A DNA stretch of 34,703 nt from Bacteroidetes bacterium ADurb.Bin008 (GCA_002071445.1 MWFE01000049.1:1-34703), one strand, 5' to 3'; counted from the first letter of the stretch, positions 8,446-16,947 are shown. Translations and numbers: made by a program. The notes: a model not told the origin generated them from the letters alone.

Positions 8446-10320
8446 ATGAAAAGACTATTAGCAGTAGCATCAATAATTTTATTGGGCTCATTTACAGGCG
8501 TCAGTAAGTACACTGGTACTATTTCGGGGTTGGTTTCCGATGCAGAAAACGGAACCCCTGTTGCTTCGGCCATCATTGAGGTAATGCAAGGCAAAACAAT
8601 TATCAAAAAACAAATTGCCTCCAATGACGGTAAGTTCACATTACAGGTTAATGAGGGAAACTATAATGTAAGGGTATCGGCAAAAGGTTATTCCCAACGC
8701 ACTGTAGCGGTTTACGTTAAACGCGACAAGGTGTCTGTGGTGAATGTTGCTTTACAAAAAGAATATGTTGCAGAGGAACTTAATGTGGAGTCCATTCCTG
8801 CTAAACCGGGTAAAAGGTATCTGAAAATCTGTATGGGCGAATTGGATATGATGGCTGTGGGCATGCCCTCGTCGTATGGAGGTAGTTTTTATACTGCTGA
8901 TTATGATGGGTCATTCATTGACCACAATACGGAGGAGTATGATTTCATCAATGAGAACGGATTTAAGGATGCCCTTAAGGACCCGCTTTCCACATTCTCG
9001 GTTGATGTTGACAGGGCCTCCTATTCAAATGTTCGCCGCTTCCTGACGCAAAACCAGAAACCCTACAGGGATGCCGTTCGAATTGAGGAGATGATAAACT
9101 ACTTCGATTATGACTATCCCCAGCCCACCGATGGGCATCCCTTTTCCGTCACCATCGAGGGGGACAAGTGCCCCTGGAATCCCGACAGGCAGCTGGTGAT
9201 GATTGGCCTTAAGGGCGAAAACATGAACGAGAAGGAGATACCCCCCAGCAATCTGGTATTCCTCATCGACGTTTCGGGCTCCATGGCACCGGCCAACAGG
9301 TTGCCCCTCTTGAAACAGGCATTTAAGTATTTGGTTGACCAGCTGCGCCCCGAGGATAGGGTATCCATAGTTGTTTATGCCAGCGCCTGCGGAATAGTGC
9401 TCGAATCCACTCCCGGAACCGATAAGCCTAAGATTAAGGCAGCCATAGATATGCTGCAGGCAGAGGGAGCCACTGCAGGGGGTGAGGGCATTCAGATGGC
9501 CTACAAGGTGGCCAAGCAGAATTACATCCATGGCGGGAACAACCGCGTAATCCTTGCCACCGATGGCGATTTCAACGTGGGCGTTAGCAGCACTTCGGAG
9601 CTGGTGAAGTTCATTGAGAAGAAACGTGACGATGGGATCTTCCTCACAATCCTTGGCTTCGGAATGGGCAACTACAAAGACGGGCGCATGGAGCAGCTCT
9701 CCAATGCCGGCAACGGCAACTATGCTTATATTGACAATATTCTTGAGGCCAAGAAAATGTTTGGCACCGAGCTGTGGGGAACCCTCTACGCCATTGCCAA
9801 GGATGTGAAGATACAGGTGGAGTTCAACCCTGCAAGGGTGAAAGCCTATCGGCTTGTTGGATACGAGAACCGCATGCTCAATAAGGAGGATTTTAACAAC
9901 GATAAGAAGGATGCAGGCGACATTGGCTGCGGTCATACCGTTACCGCCCTCTACGAAATAATCCCTGCCGATTCGCATGAGCAGGTTACCGATATCGACC
10001 CGCTGGAGTACACCAAGCAGGTGGTGGGCAACAGCAAGGATTTGATGAGCGTAAAGATTCGCTACAAGAGGCCCAACGAGGATACCAGCAATCTTATCAC
10101 CCAGAAGGTAGAGTGGAACAAGCTGACGAAAACCAACAACTTCCTGTTTGCCTCCTCGGTGGCCGAGTTTGGCATGCTGCTTCGTGAATCGGAGCATAGG
10201 GGAAATGCTTCCTTTGCCGATGTGTTGACCCGCTCAAGGAAATCTATGGGCAAAGACGAGTATGGCTACAAAGCCGAATTTATTAAAATGGTTGAAATGG
10301 CTGAGGTGCTTTACAGGTAG
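8446..10320 (+). CDS. Exported von Willebrand factor A domain protein with N-terminal carboxypeptidase-regulatory-like domain
   Basis: The 624-aa protein carries a signal peptide (about residues 1-20, no lipobox cysteine seen) and a carboxypeptidase-regulatory-like beta-sandwich (about 23-105). After a linker comes the conserved pre-vWA segment TFSVDVDRASYSNVRRFL (183-200), then the vWA domain (about 268-440) with a complete MIDAS: DVSGS (275-279), T343 in TAGGEG and D373 in ATDGDFN. The C-terminal part (about 455-624) matches the domain that follows vWA in YfbK-like proteins. A metal-dependent protein-binding role at the periplasmic or membrane surface is expected, but the partner is unknown. 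It is divergent from the ECF sigma gene, and similar neighbourhoods occur in other Bacteroidota. An intrinsic terminator follows at 10346. Confidence 0.9.
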   Translation: MKRLLAVASIILLGSFTGVSKYTGTISGLVSDAENGTPVASAIIEVMQGKTIIKKQIASNDGKFTLQVNEGNYNVRVSAKGYSQRTVAVYVKRDKVSVVNVALQKEYVAEELNVESIPAKPGKRYLKICMGELDMMAVGMPSSYGGSFYTADYDGSFIDHNTEEYDFINENGFKDALKDPLSTFSVDVDRASYSNVRRFLTQNQKPYRDAVRIEEMINYFDYDYPQPTDGHPFSVTIEGDKCPWNPDRQLVMIGLKGENMNEKEIPPSNLVFLIDVSGSMAPANRLPLLKQAFKYLVDQLRPEDRVSIVVYASACGIVLESTPGTDKPKIKAAIDMLQAEGATAGGEGIQMAYKVAKQNYIHGGNNRVILATDGDFNVGVSSTSELVKFIEKKRDDGIFLTILGFGMGNYKDGRMEQLSNAGNGNYAYIDNILEAKKMFGTELWGTLYAIAKDVKIQVEFNPARVKAYRLVGYENRMLNKEDFNNDKKDAGDIGCGHTVTALYEIIPADSHEQVTDIDPLEYTKQVVGNSKDLMSVKIRYKRPNEDTSNLITQKVEWNKLTKTNNFLFASSVAEFGMLLRESEHRGNASFADVLTRSRKSMGKDEYGYKAEFIKMVEMAEVLYR

Positions 10321-10345
10321 GATGATACACATGGAATAGAAAAAG

Positions 10346-10367
10346 CGGGAGTAATCCCGTTTTTTTT
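10346..10367 (+). terminator. Rho-independent terminator of the vWA gene
   Basis: CGGGA (10346-10350), a 4-nt loop, TCCCG (10355-10359) and then eight T residues (10360-10367), 26 bp past the vWA stop codon. Confidence 0.85.
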
Positions 10368-10374
10368 ATGCTAT

Positions 10375-10408
10375 TTTGTATTTATGGGATAATTTTTTTA
10401 TACTTTTA
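10375..10408 (+). promoter_or_regulatory. Weak candidate promoter of ppk2
   Basis: TTTG (10375-10378) is followed after 22 bp by TACTTTTA (10401-10408), one mismatch from TAnnTTTG. It lies 60 bp upstream of the ppk2 ATG and just after a terminator, which makes a promoter here necessary even if these exact bases are not it. Confidence 0.35.
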
Positions 10409-10468
10409 GTTAATATTTCTCCATGGTTTCTCAGTAAAAAACAGTACTAATTCTCAAAACTCTTGGAT

Positions 10469-11365
10469 ATGACAAAGCATAAGGAAGAAAAAAAATCGGT
10501 TCCCAAACATGAAAAAAACAAACCTCCAAAAAAGGAAAAACTGCTTAATGATGATGGAACAATAAACTACGAGGCTGTAGAGGATAAGAAGAAGATTAAA
10601 AAACAATTTTACGAGGAGGAGCTTGCAAGGCTTCAGGTGGAGTTGATGAAGTTGCAGGAATGGATTAAGCACGAAAAGCTTAAGGTGGTTATTATTTTTG
10701 AGGGGCGCGATGCAGCCGGTAAGGGAGGTGTGATAAACACCATAACCGAGTGCCTTAACCCACGCTATTGCCGGGTGGTTGCATTGGGTGTTCCCACCGA
10801 GAAGGAAAAGACCCAGTGGTATTTCCAGCGCTACGTGCCCCATCTTCCCGCAGCAGGCGAGATGGTTCTATTCGACCGAAGTTGGTACAACCGCGCCGGT
10901 GTGGAACGGGTTATGAATTTCTGTACCGAGGAGGAGTACATCGAGTTCTTAAGGTCGTGCCCCGAGTTTGAACGTATGCTCGTACGTTCGGGAATAATGG
11001 TGATAAAGTACTGGTTCTCAGTGAGTGACAAGGAGCAGGAGAAACGCTTTCAGGCACGAATCGATAATCCCATTAAGCGCTGGAAACTAAGCCCTATGGA
11101 TATCGAATCGAGAAACAGGTGGGTGGAGTATTCCAAGGCAAAGGATAATATGTTTGCCCACACCGATATTAAGCAGGCACCTTGGTATGTGGTTCATGCC
11201 GATGACAAAAAAAGGGCAAGATTGAATTGTATCACGCATTTATTAAGCCTTATCGAGTATAAAGACCTCACCCCGCCACCCATTGAATTGCCCCCGCGGA
11301 AAGAGGACCACTCATATGTTCGACCGCCCATTACGGACCAGAATTTTGTGCCGGATGCGTACTAA
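10469..11365 (+). CDS. ppk2: Polyphosphate kinase 2 (class I-like)
   Basis: PPK2 enzymes transfer phosphate between polyphosphate and nucleotides, mostly making ATP/GTP from polyphosphate. The 298-aa protein has a Lys-rich disordered head (residues 1-45), the Walker A loop GRDAAGKGG (79-87), the Walker B-like DRSWYNR (136-142), and the lid segment KYWFSVSDKEQEKRF followed by PIKRWKLSPMD. A single PPK2 domain of this length is typical of class I. The frame also opens with a TTG two codons earlier (10463), but ATG 10469 is preferred. It follows a terminator and precedes a hairpin, so it is probably transcribed alone. Substrate preference (ADP, GDP or AMP) cannot be told from the sequence. Confidence 0.95.
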   Translation: MTKHKEEKKSVPKHEKNKPPKKEKLLNDDGTINYEAVEDKKKIKKQFYEEELARLQVELMKLQEWIKHEKLKVVIIFEGRDAAGKGGVINTITECLNPRYCRVVALGVPTEKEKTQWYFQRYVPHLPAAGEMVLFDRSWYNRAGVERVMNFCTEEEYIEFLRSCPEFERMLVRSGIMVIKYWFSVSDKEQEKRFQARIDNPIKRWKLSPMDIESRNRWVEYSKAKDNMFAHTDIKQAPWYVVHADDKKRARLNCITHLLSLIEYKDLTPPPIELPPRKEDHSYVRPPITDQNFVPDAY

Positions 11366-11387
11366 TGGGTTAAATTGGGAACAGGTT

Positions 11388-11419
11388 TTTTTTTAGGAAG
11401 TTTATCATCTTTATATTTG
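11388..11419 (+). promoter_or_regulatory. Candidate promoter of the glycosyltransferase gene
   Basis: TATATTTG (11412-11419) matches the Bacteroidota -7 element, with a T-run (11388-11391) at the -33 distance of 20 bp. A start of transcription near 11426 would place the hairpin at 11434-11464 in the 5' leader. Confidence 0.4.
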
Positions 11420-11433
11420 TTGTTTGCCATAGT

Positions 11434-11464
11434 AATCCGAACTCCCATAAGGGGAGTTTGGATT
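11434..11464 (+). terminator. Strong hairpin between ppk2 and the glycosyltransferase gene
   Basis: AATCCGAACTCCC (11434-11446) pairs with GGGAGTTTGGATT (11452-11464) around a 5-nt loop, with one G-T wobble in 13 pairs. Only a short AT-rich tail follows, so it is either a weak terminator for ppk2 or a leader hairpin of the next gene. Confidence 0.55.
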
Positions 11465-11504
11465 ATTTATGACAGTTACTAATTTATTATTTCGCTGATA
11501 GTTA

Positions 11505-12623
11505 ATGGCATTGCTATGGGTTTTCGTTGTGGTGTTATCCACGCTCTACGGGGCCATGGTAGTTTCTTTTATTGTGGGGTTGCTTAGGTTTCCCAGGGAG
11601 AATGGCATTCCGACGAGACAACCCATACCTATATCGGTGATAGCCCCCATTCGCAACGAGGAACACAATCTGGATGGCCTGTTGGGTTCGCTTGCCGCAC
11701 AGGACTACCCGAAGGATTCTTTCGAGGTTATCATGGTGAATGACCATTCCACCGATTCGAGCCGGGATAGGGTTAACAGTTGGCGAACCGAAATGGATAA
11801 TCTGCATTTGGTGGACCTACCCCTTGGTACAACGGGAAAGAAGGATGCCATTGCGGCCGGAGTTGAGAGGGCTAAATATGATTTTATTGCCCTAACCGAT
11901 GCCGATTGTTCACATCCCAAATCATGGCTTGCGGCCATGGCGCAGGGATTTGGCACAGAGGAAACCAAAATGGTAATTGGTCCGGTGATGATAAAATATG
12001 GCAAAAAGTTTTTCCAACGGATGCAAGCCCTCGAACATGCGAGCCTTCAGGCCGTAACGTTGGGGGGATGCGGGCTGGGTATCCCATTTATGGCCGGATC
12101 GGCCAATTTGGCTTTTCACAGGGAACGCGTGGGTTTCAACAGGGAGATGTTAAACCCTTCGCACCCATCGGGCGATGATGTTTTTCTTTTGCATGGTGCC
12201 AAGCGGCAGGGGAGGGGTGCCATTGGGTGCGTACACTCTCCGCAGGCTATGGTTTACACTAAGCCGGCAGAGGGCTTAGCGGAATTTTTGTTTCAAAGGG
12301 CAAGATGGGCTTCCAAAGCACCACTTTATAGGGATGTTGTGGCCATTTTAGTTGCCTTGATAGTGTTGATATTCAATCTCATGCTGCTACTTCTGGTGGT
12401 TTTATCCTTTTTCATCCATGGTGCGCTGTTGGCTTTGGCTACTGCCATAGCGGTAAAAGCGTTGGTGGATTTTCCCTTGCTCCGGATTTACCTTAAAAGG
12501 TACAAGGAGACATCCCTATTGTGGGTTTTTATACCTTTGCAGTTGTTATATCCCTTCTACATCGCCCTGGCCTTTGCCCTTTCGGTAATGGCTCCGGTGA
12601 AATGGAAGAAGGATTCGGCTTAG
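11505..12623 (+). CDS. Membrane glycosyltransferase, family 2
   Basis: The 372-aa protein has an N-terminal membrane helix (about residues 3-27), a GT-A catalytic domain and about three C-terminal helices (from about 278). Visible motifs are SVIAPIRNEEHNL at the nucleotide-sugar site, the metal-binding DAD (132-134), GDD (223-225) at the acceptor site and QRARW (264-268), the Q/RxxRW motif of processive or membrane GT2 enzymes. Such enzymes add sugars to lipids or growing polysaccharides at the cytoplasmic face of the inner membrane. The donor and acceptor are not predictable. The ABC permease gene begins 21 bp downstream on the same strand, so the two are likely co-transcribed, though I see no functional link between them. 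Confidence 0.9.
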   Translation: MALLWVFVVVLSTLYGAMVVSFIVGLLRFPRENGIPTRQPIPISVIAPIRNEEHNLDGLLGSLAAQDYPKDSFEVIMVNDHSTDSSRDRVNSWRTEMDNLHLVDLPLGTTGKKDAIAAGVERAKYDFIALTDADCSHPKSWLAAMAQGFGTEETKMVIGPVMIKYGKKFFQRMQALEHASLQAVTLGGCGLGIPFMAGSANLAFHRERVGFNREMLNPSHPSGDDVFLLHGAKRQGRGAIGCVHSPQAMVYTKPAEGLAEFLFQRARWASKAPLYRDVVAILVALIVLIFNLMLLLLVVLSFFIHGALLALATAIAVKALVDFPLLRIYLKRYKETSLLWVFIPLQLLYPFYIALAFALSVMAPVKWKKDSA

Positions 12624-12644
12624 TTTACGTATTGATTACGGGTA

Positions 12645-13856
12645 ATGGTTGATATCAAAGGTAGGTCAGGTTCGCCCTGGCGTATTGCTGCCGGGAGGTT
12701 TGTAGGCAACAGGCTGTCGTTGGCATCGGCGCTGTTCATAGGACTGGTGGCATTGATAGCCATATTTGGCTACCTCATTGTTCCCGACTCAACCCCGGGA
12801 ACCAACAACCAGCACTTGGAACTGGCTACCAAAAAGCCCGGCTTTGCATGCCGTTTTTTTCTCATCCCCGGTTCGGCCACAACCCAAAGGGTTGGCATTA
12901 TTAAAAAGTTTTTCCGGGGACAAAGCAATCCCTATCGGGAGGTTCCCATCCTTTCCCATGCCTTTCAGGGCTGGGATATTGTCCTCACGGAATACGTCGA
13001 GCCGGATGACAGCATTACCATCGTATCGAATTATGGCATGGCCGGTATCCTATTCCTTGAGATCAAGCAGGAGGATATGGTATTCGCCACCGATTCGCTG
13101 TTTATCAACACTGATGGTGTGCAAAGCGCATTCTCCCGCGATGAGTTGATTGAAAGGGTTGAGAGAAACCATATAGTCAGGCGAAAATTTTGGCTTGGCA
13201 CCGACAGGTTTGGCCGCGACATGCTGAGCCGTTTGATAATCGGCTCAAGGGTATCCCTGTCAGTTGGCTTTGTTGCCGTAGCCATCTCGCTCCTCATCGG
13301 GATTACACTGGGTGCAACGGCTGGTTACTTCCGCGGTTGGTACGACGATGTGGTGATGTGGCTGGTCAATGTGGTTTGGTCTATCCCCACCCTGCTCATG
13401 GTTATTGCACTGACCATGGTTCTGGGGAAGGGATTCTGGCAAATCTTTGTGGCTGTGGGTCTAACCATGTGGGTTGAGGTGGCTAGGGTGGTGAGGGGAC
13501 AGGTGATGAGCCTGCGCGAGAAGGAATTCGTGGAAGCAGCAAAGGTTATGGGTTTCAGTACGGCCCGGATTATTTTCAAGCATATCCTCCCCAACGTGCT
13601 GGGACCGGTGGCTATCATTGCTGCCGGGAACTTTGCCACAGCCATACTGTTGGAAGCAGGCCTCGGGTTTTTGGGCATCGGGGTGCAACCGCCAACCCCG
13701 TCGTGGGGAACCATGATTAAGGACCACTATGGTTACATCATCATGGACAAGCCATTCCTTGCCATCCTTCCGGGCGTTGCCATTATGCTGCTGGTCCTTG
13801 CCTTTACCCTTATGGGCAATGGCTTGAGAGATGCTCTCGACCCTAGGGAAGCATAA
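12645..13856 (+). CDS. OppC/DppC-type ABC transporter permease with large periplasmic insertion
   Basis: The 403-aa protein is a binding-protein-dependent permease subunit, most like the peptide/nickel family. It has one N-terminal membrane helix (about residues 25-46), the conserved WLGTDRFGRD (183-192) that precedes the transmembrane core, and the EAA loop (EAAKVMGFSTARIIFKHILPN, from 297) that contacts the ATPase. Between helix 1 and GTDRFGRD lie about 135 residues, far more than the short loop of E. coli DppC (about 300 aa in all). Bacteroidota homologues, as I recall, share this longer form. No partner permease, ATPase or solute-binding protein is adjacent, so the transporter must be assembled from subunits encoded elsewhere. 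Confidence 0.9.
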   Translation: MVDIKGRSGSPWRIAAGRFVGNRLSLASALFIGLVALIAIFGYLIVPDSTPGTNNQHLELATKKPGFACRFFLIPGSATTQRVGIIKKFFRGQSNPYREVPILSHAFQGWDIVLTEYVEPDDSITIVSNYGMAGILFLEIKQEDMVFATDSLFINTDGVQSAFSRDELIERVERNHIVRRKFWLGTDRFGRDMLSRLIIGSRVSLSVGFVAVAISLLIGITLGATAGYFRGWYDDVVMWLVNVVWSIPTLLMVIALTMVLGKGFWQIFVAVGLTMWVEVARVVRGQVMSLREKEFVEAAKVMGFSTARIIFKHILPNVLGPVAIIAAGNFATAILLEAGLGFLGIGVQPPTPSWGTMIKDHYGYIIMDKPFLAILPGVAIMLLVLAFTLMGNGLRDALDPREA

Positions 13857-13871
13857 CGTACCTTATACTTT

Positions 13872-14205
13872 GTCCTGACTTGTCCCCTTTTAGTGCGACA
13901 GATACAGCCTTTTAATAATTTTTAAGTACTCGGTGGGGGTATTGGTTCTTATCTTAACCTCTTTTATTGTTCATTTTCATTGCTCATTGATTGTACCGCA
14001 AAGAAAAAAACTCCGCGCAACTTAGCGGTACTTGGCGTAACTCTGCGGTACTAAAAAGAAGTAACGCAAAGAAACGCAAAGAAGCAAAGTTACGCAAAGG
14101 AAAGAGCTCTGCCACACTCAGCGATCCCGAATCCCGACGTGTCGGGATCGGGATAGCGATACCTCAGCGCAACTCTGCAGAACTAAAACCCATACCACCA
14201 GTCAA
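13872..14205. repeat. Modular intergenic repeat, copy 1
   Basis: This gene-free stretch matches 30547-30908 in order. First is a block of about 95 bp starting TCCTGACTTGT and running to CTCTTTTA. Next comes a tandem pair of roughly 20-bp units at about 14011-14052 (both end in GCGGTACT), then a run of ACGCAAAG-type units. A third degenerate unit lies near 14165-14185. GTACCGCA near 13993 can pair with TGCGGTAC near 14045. Copy 1 carries one CCCGA-type hairpin (14124-14154) and lacks the two hairpin modules of copy 2. No gene is seen. Confidence 0.75.
14124..14154. repeat. CCCGA-type palindromic hairpin
   Basis: ATCCCGAC (14131-14138), a 2-nt loop and GTCGGGAT (14141-14148) form a perfect 8-bp stem. 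Outside it ATCCCG (14124-14129) pairs with CGGGAT (14149-14154), leaving one bulged A. Related hairpins occur at 25617, 30804, 32284 and 32454. Confidence 0.7.
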
Positions 14206-14227
14206 TTGCTCTATGTGTTTCATCCTG

Positions 14228-15739
14228 TTATTTCAACGGATACTTCTCCGGTTCGTTGGCCAAATCGACTAAAAGCACAAACATCCCTTTGAGTATATTG
14301 GTAAGCGATTCGTAGTTAATCTTTTCTGGTTTGTCGGTAACTTTATGATAATCATCATGTAATCCCGTATTGAACACCAGAGCGGGTACTTTTTTACGAA
14401 CGAATGGATAGTGGTCAGATCCGAAGTACCATGTAATGGAGTTGGGGAAATTTACGCTGTAGTCAAAATGGATGTTATCCATTTGCCTGTTCAACTGCCT
14501 GATGGATTTCTTCATGGTTCTACTGCGTGAGCCAATGGCCATGGAGTATGCCGTGCCGGGTTCTCCCGGCTTATTATCCGAACGCCCTATCATATCCATA
14601 TTCAAAACCATAACGGTTTGTTTCAGGGGAAAGACAGGATTGCTCACATAGTAGTATGAGCCGTTCAGCCCCGATTCCTCGGCACCAAAGGCAATGAATA
14701 CCAAGGTTCGCCTGAAATCGAACCCATTGGCCCTGGCTTGTGAGCACATTCGTGCCAGTTCCATTACACCGGCCGATCCCGATGCGTTATCGTCGGCACC
14801 ATAATAAATCCCCTGCGACGATTTCCCCAAATGGTCGTAATGGCCGCATACAATAACCACTTCATCGCTCAGGTCGGTGCCGGGGATGTAGCCAATTACA
14901 TTATCGTCGTGCAATACTGTATCCTTCACCCAAAAATCTGAACTAAACGTCAGGTCTGAAACCGTTAGGTTTCTTTGCTGTGCTGATTTCACACTTCGTT
15001 TGGCATTGACCTGTAATTGTTTCAGGCTTTGGCCATAGAGTGATTGTGTAATCTCATCGGTAAAAAGGAATACTTTGAGGTTCTGTTCGGAATAGGCAGG
15101 GTAGGAGTAGAGTCCTTTTGTGTGTTGCTTTATTTTGAAAAGACTTTCGGGGTACCGGTATTGTCCACTGAGATATTCTTGAACGATCAATGATTTTGTG
15201 CTCTTTTTTGATTTGGTGATGGAAATGGCAAAGTATTCTGCCTGAGTTGTTTTGGACAATTGCTCAATGCGAAGCATGGCCTGCTCAATGTTTTTATCGA
15301 CTATGTGAAAGATGGTGTCACCGCCCCCGATTTTCATGTTTAGCTTCTCGTCACCAATAAATCGAATGGGAAGGGTAAGGCTGTTGTTATAGGGCATGGA
15401 TGATGCAAAGGAGAAATCAAAGCCTGATCTTTTCAGTTTGCCATCCAAATGAATATAGGTTAACCCAATGCGTGTGTGGTTAACAGGAATTTTTTGAAAA
15501 TAGGGCTCATGGTTTTTTTCTATGGGTTGCAATCCGGCCTCAAGGAATTGTCCGGCAATGTATGCTGCGGCTTTGGCCCGCCCTGCAGAGGGAAATTTCC
15601 GTCCCTCTAAGCTGTCGGAAGCCAATATAAAGACATCCCTGGCAATACGCCGGGTTGAAATATTTATCTGCAAATCGGCTTGAGGGAAAGCCGAAAGATA
15701 TATTATGGCAAGCAGTGCTGTTAGGATGGTAGGCTTCAT
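14228..15739 (-). CDS. Exported M28-family zinc aminopeptidase
   Basis: The 503-aa protein has a signal peptide (about residues 1-20) and a C-terminal M28 peptidase domain (about 285-495). The two-zinc site is complete: H300 in CGHYDH, D316 in GADDN, the general base/ligand pair E354-E355 in GAEES, D382 in LNMDMIGR and H465 in HDDYHKVTD. Residues 30-280 form the N-terminal part often seen in Bacteroidota M28 enzymes. It probably trims peptides in the periplasm or outside the cell. The frame is open further upstream to 15832, but that extension crosses a strong terminator (15767-15797) and the end of the neighbouring gene, so the ATG at 15739 (or 15745, two codons earlier) is preferred. Confidence 0.9.
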   Translation of the reverse strand: MKPTILTALLAIIYLSAFPQADLQINISTRRIARDVFILASDSLEGRKFPSAGRAKAAAYIAGQFLEAGLQPIEKNHEPYFQKIPVNHTRIGLTYIHLDGKLKRSGFDFSFASSMPYNNSLTLPIRFIGDEKLNMKIGGGDTIFHIVDKNIEQAMLRIEQLSKTTQAEYFAISITKSKKSTKSLIVQEYLSGQYRYPESLFKIKQHTKGLYSYPAYSEQNLKVFLFTDEITQSLYGQSLKQLQVNAKRSVKSAQQRNLTVSDLTFSSDFWVKDTVLHDDNVIGYIPGTDLSDEVVIVCGHYDHLGKSSQGIYYGADDNASGSAGVMELARMCSQARANGFDFRRTLVFIAFGAEESGLNGSYYYVSNPVFPLKQTVMVLNMDMIGRSDNKPGEPGTAYSMAIGSRSRTMKKSIRQLNRQMDNIHFDYSVNFPNSITWYFGSDHYPFVRKKVPALVFNTGLHDDYHKVTDKPEKINYESLTNILKGMFVLLVDLANEPEKYPLK

Positions 15740-15766
15740 TGGCATGATATATTGAGGTATAAAGAT

Positions 15767-15797
15767 AAAAAAAAGGGCCGGAGTAAACCGACCCTTT
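15767..15797 (-). terminator. Rho-independent terminator of the T9SS cargo gene
   Basis: On the minus strand AAAGGGTCGG and CCGGCCCTTT (15788-15797 and 15772-15781) form a 10-bp stem with one wobble pair and a 6-nt loop, followed by a T-run (A-run 15767-15774 on the plus strand). Confidence 0.85.
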
Positions 15798-15818
15798 CTT
15801 ATGCTATTTAAAGTTGAA

Positions 15819-16844
15819 CTATAGTTCAACAATTTTTTGCGATGCCTCTTTCCCGTTTACGTTGAGTTTAACCACATAGGCACCCTTCGAGAATCCCATC
15901 TCTTTGGCCGAGAATCGGAAGTTTTTCTCACCGGCATCATCATTCCCCGAATAGAGTACTTTTACCAGACGACCGCTAAGGTCGAACACCGAAAGGTTTA
16001 CTTCGGAATTGCTGTCGAGGTTAAACCTGATGTTAACTTGGTCGTGATATGGATTTGGGAAGGCAGTCAACCCGTAACCCTGAGTTGTGGTGGTAATATC
16101 CAGCGGGGTAGTTTTTATTGGGTTGTAAGCAGCCTGGGTGGAAACGTATGTACGTCCCGTTCCGTAGGTAGATGTGCTTTTAATTAGGACTAAAATGGGG
16201 AAACGGTGATCGTTAATATACCAGCGGTAGGTAACGGTTTCTACATCGTAACTGGTGTTGCTGAAAGTTTGGGTATATGACCTAACCTCTTTCACCCTAA
16301 GGGCATTTTCGTAAACCATATTTCCGGGGAGCATCAGTGTTCCCATACCATCACCGGTAACAGTGTATGTACCTTGTTGTGTTCCCAGCACCCTTTCGTT
16401 GTTATTATAGGTACCACCGAATGAACCTGAAAAGGAGCTGCCGTATGTAAATGGATACCTCATCTTCACAAAGGGTTGATCGTAAATAATTGTGGTTACA
16501 CCCCTGCCCGACATAAATCCATGTTGCTCAATGCTATTCTCATCGTATTTAAAGTAGAATAAGTTCCCAAACTCTTCGAGAACAGTATTGGTTTCGGGGA
16601 ATGTTGAGTATCCCTTGGAAAATTCGGGGTGGTCGAGAGTCCCAACGAAATCTTGAACAAGTTCCAGGTTTCTGAAATCCCATACTACGTTCATGCCCTC
16701 CGTACCGGGTTCTACATACTTCGTAATCTTCATCTCGTTAATATTCTCGGCAACCAATCCATGGGTTTGAAACTTGAGAACGGTTTGTGCTTGTAGCGAA
16801 ATCGCTATAACAACACATGCAATGGTTAAGTAAAATTTTTTCAT
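15819..16844 (-). CDS. Secreted protein with C-terminal T9SS (Por) sorting domain
   Basis: The 341-aa protein has a signal peptide (cleavage near residue 20, after QAQ) and a strand-rich middle of unknown function. Its last ~80 residues are a type-A T9SS sorting domain: LTAFPNPYHDQVNIRF, then SVFDLSGRLVKVLYSG, then KGAYVVKLNVNGK, ending KIVEL. This domain directs export across the outer membrane through the type IX system and is then cleaved. The middle region has many aromatic residues and no catalytic motif that I recognise. A terminator follows the gene and a -7-like element precedes it, so it is probably transcribed alone. Confidence 0.9.
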   Translation of the reverse strand: MKKFYLTIACVVIAISLQAQTVLKFQTHGLVAENINEMKITKYVEPGTEGMNVVWDFRNLELVQDFVGTLDHPEFSKGYSTFPETNTVLEEFGNLFYFKYDENSIEQHGFMSGRGVTTIIYDQPFVKMRYPFTYGSSFSGSFGGTYNNNERVLGTQQGTYTVTGDGMGTLMLPGNMVYENALRVKEVRSYTQTFSNTSYDVETVTYRWYINDHRFPILVLIKSTSTYGTGRTYVSTQAAYNPIKTTPLDITTTTQGYGLTAFPNPYHDQVNIRFNLDSNSEVNLSVFDLSGRLVKVLYSGNDDAGEKNFRFSAKEMGFSKGAYVVKLNVNGKEASQKIVEL

Positions 16845-16874
16845 GGCAAGAACATTTATAGGTTATTTAAAGAA

Positions 16875-16882
16875 CAAATATA
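16875..16882 (-). promoter_or_regulatory. Candidate -7 element of the T9SS cargo gene
   Basis: The minus strand reads TATATTTG, a full match to TAnnTTTG, 30 bp before the ATG at 16844. The -33 region reads CTGTT rather than TTTG. Confidence 0.5.
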
Positions 16883-16947
16883 GTAAAAAATATGCAGAAT
16901 TAACAGTGAAATTAGTGCTTTTAACACTTATTTAACAAAAATATAAG

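Noticed and set aside
9025..10197. 390-codon open frame on the minus strand inside the vWA gene
   Set aside because: It is entirely antisense to a gene with intact vWA motifs. Its translation has no recognisable domain, and its length is explained by the codon use of the real gene.
13325..13714. 129-codon minus-strand frame in the ABC permease gene
   Set aside because: It mirrors the highly conserved permease core and shows no signal peptide or domain of its own.
15740..15832. Longer N-terminus for the M28 peptidase, starting at 15832
   Set aside because: It would run through a strong terminator and overlap the neighbouring gene, and would place 31 residues ahead of a good signal peptide.
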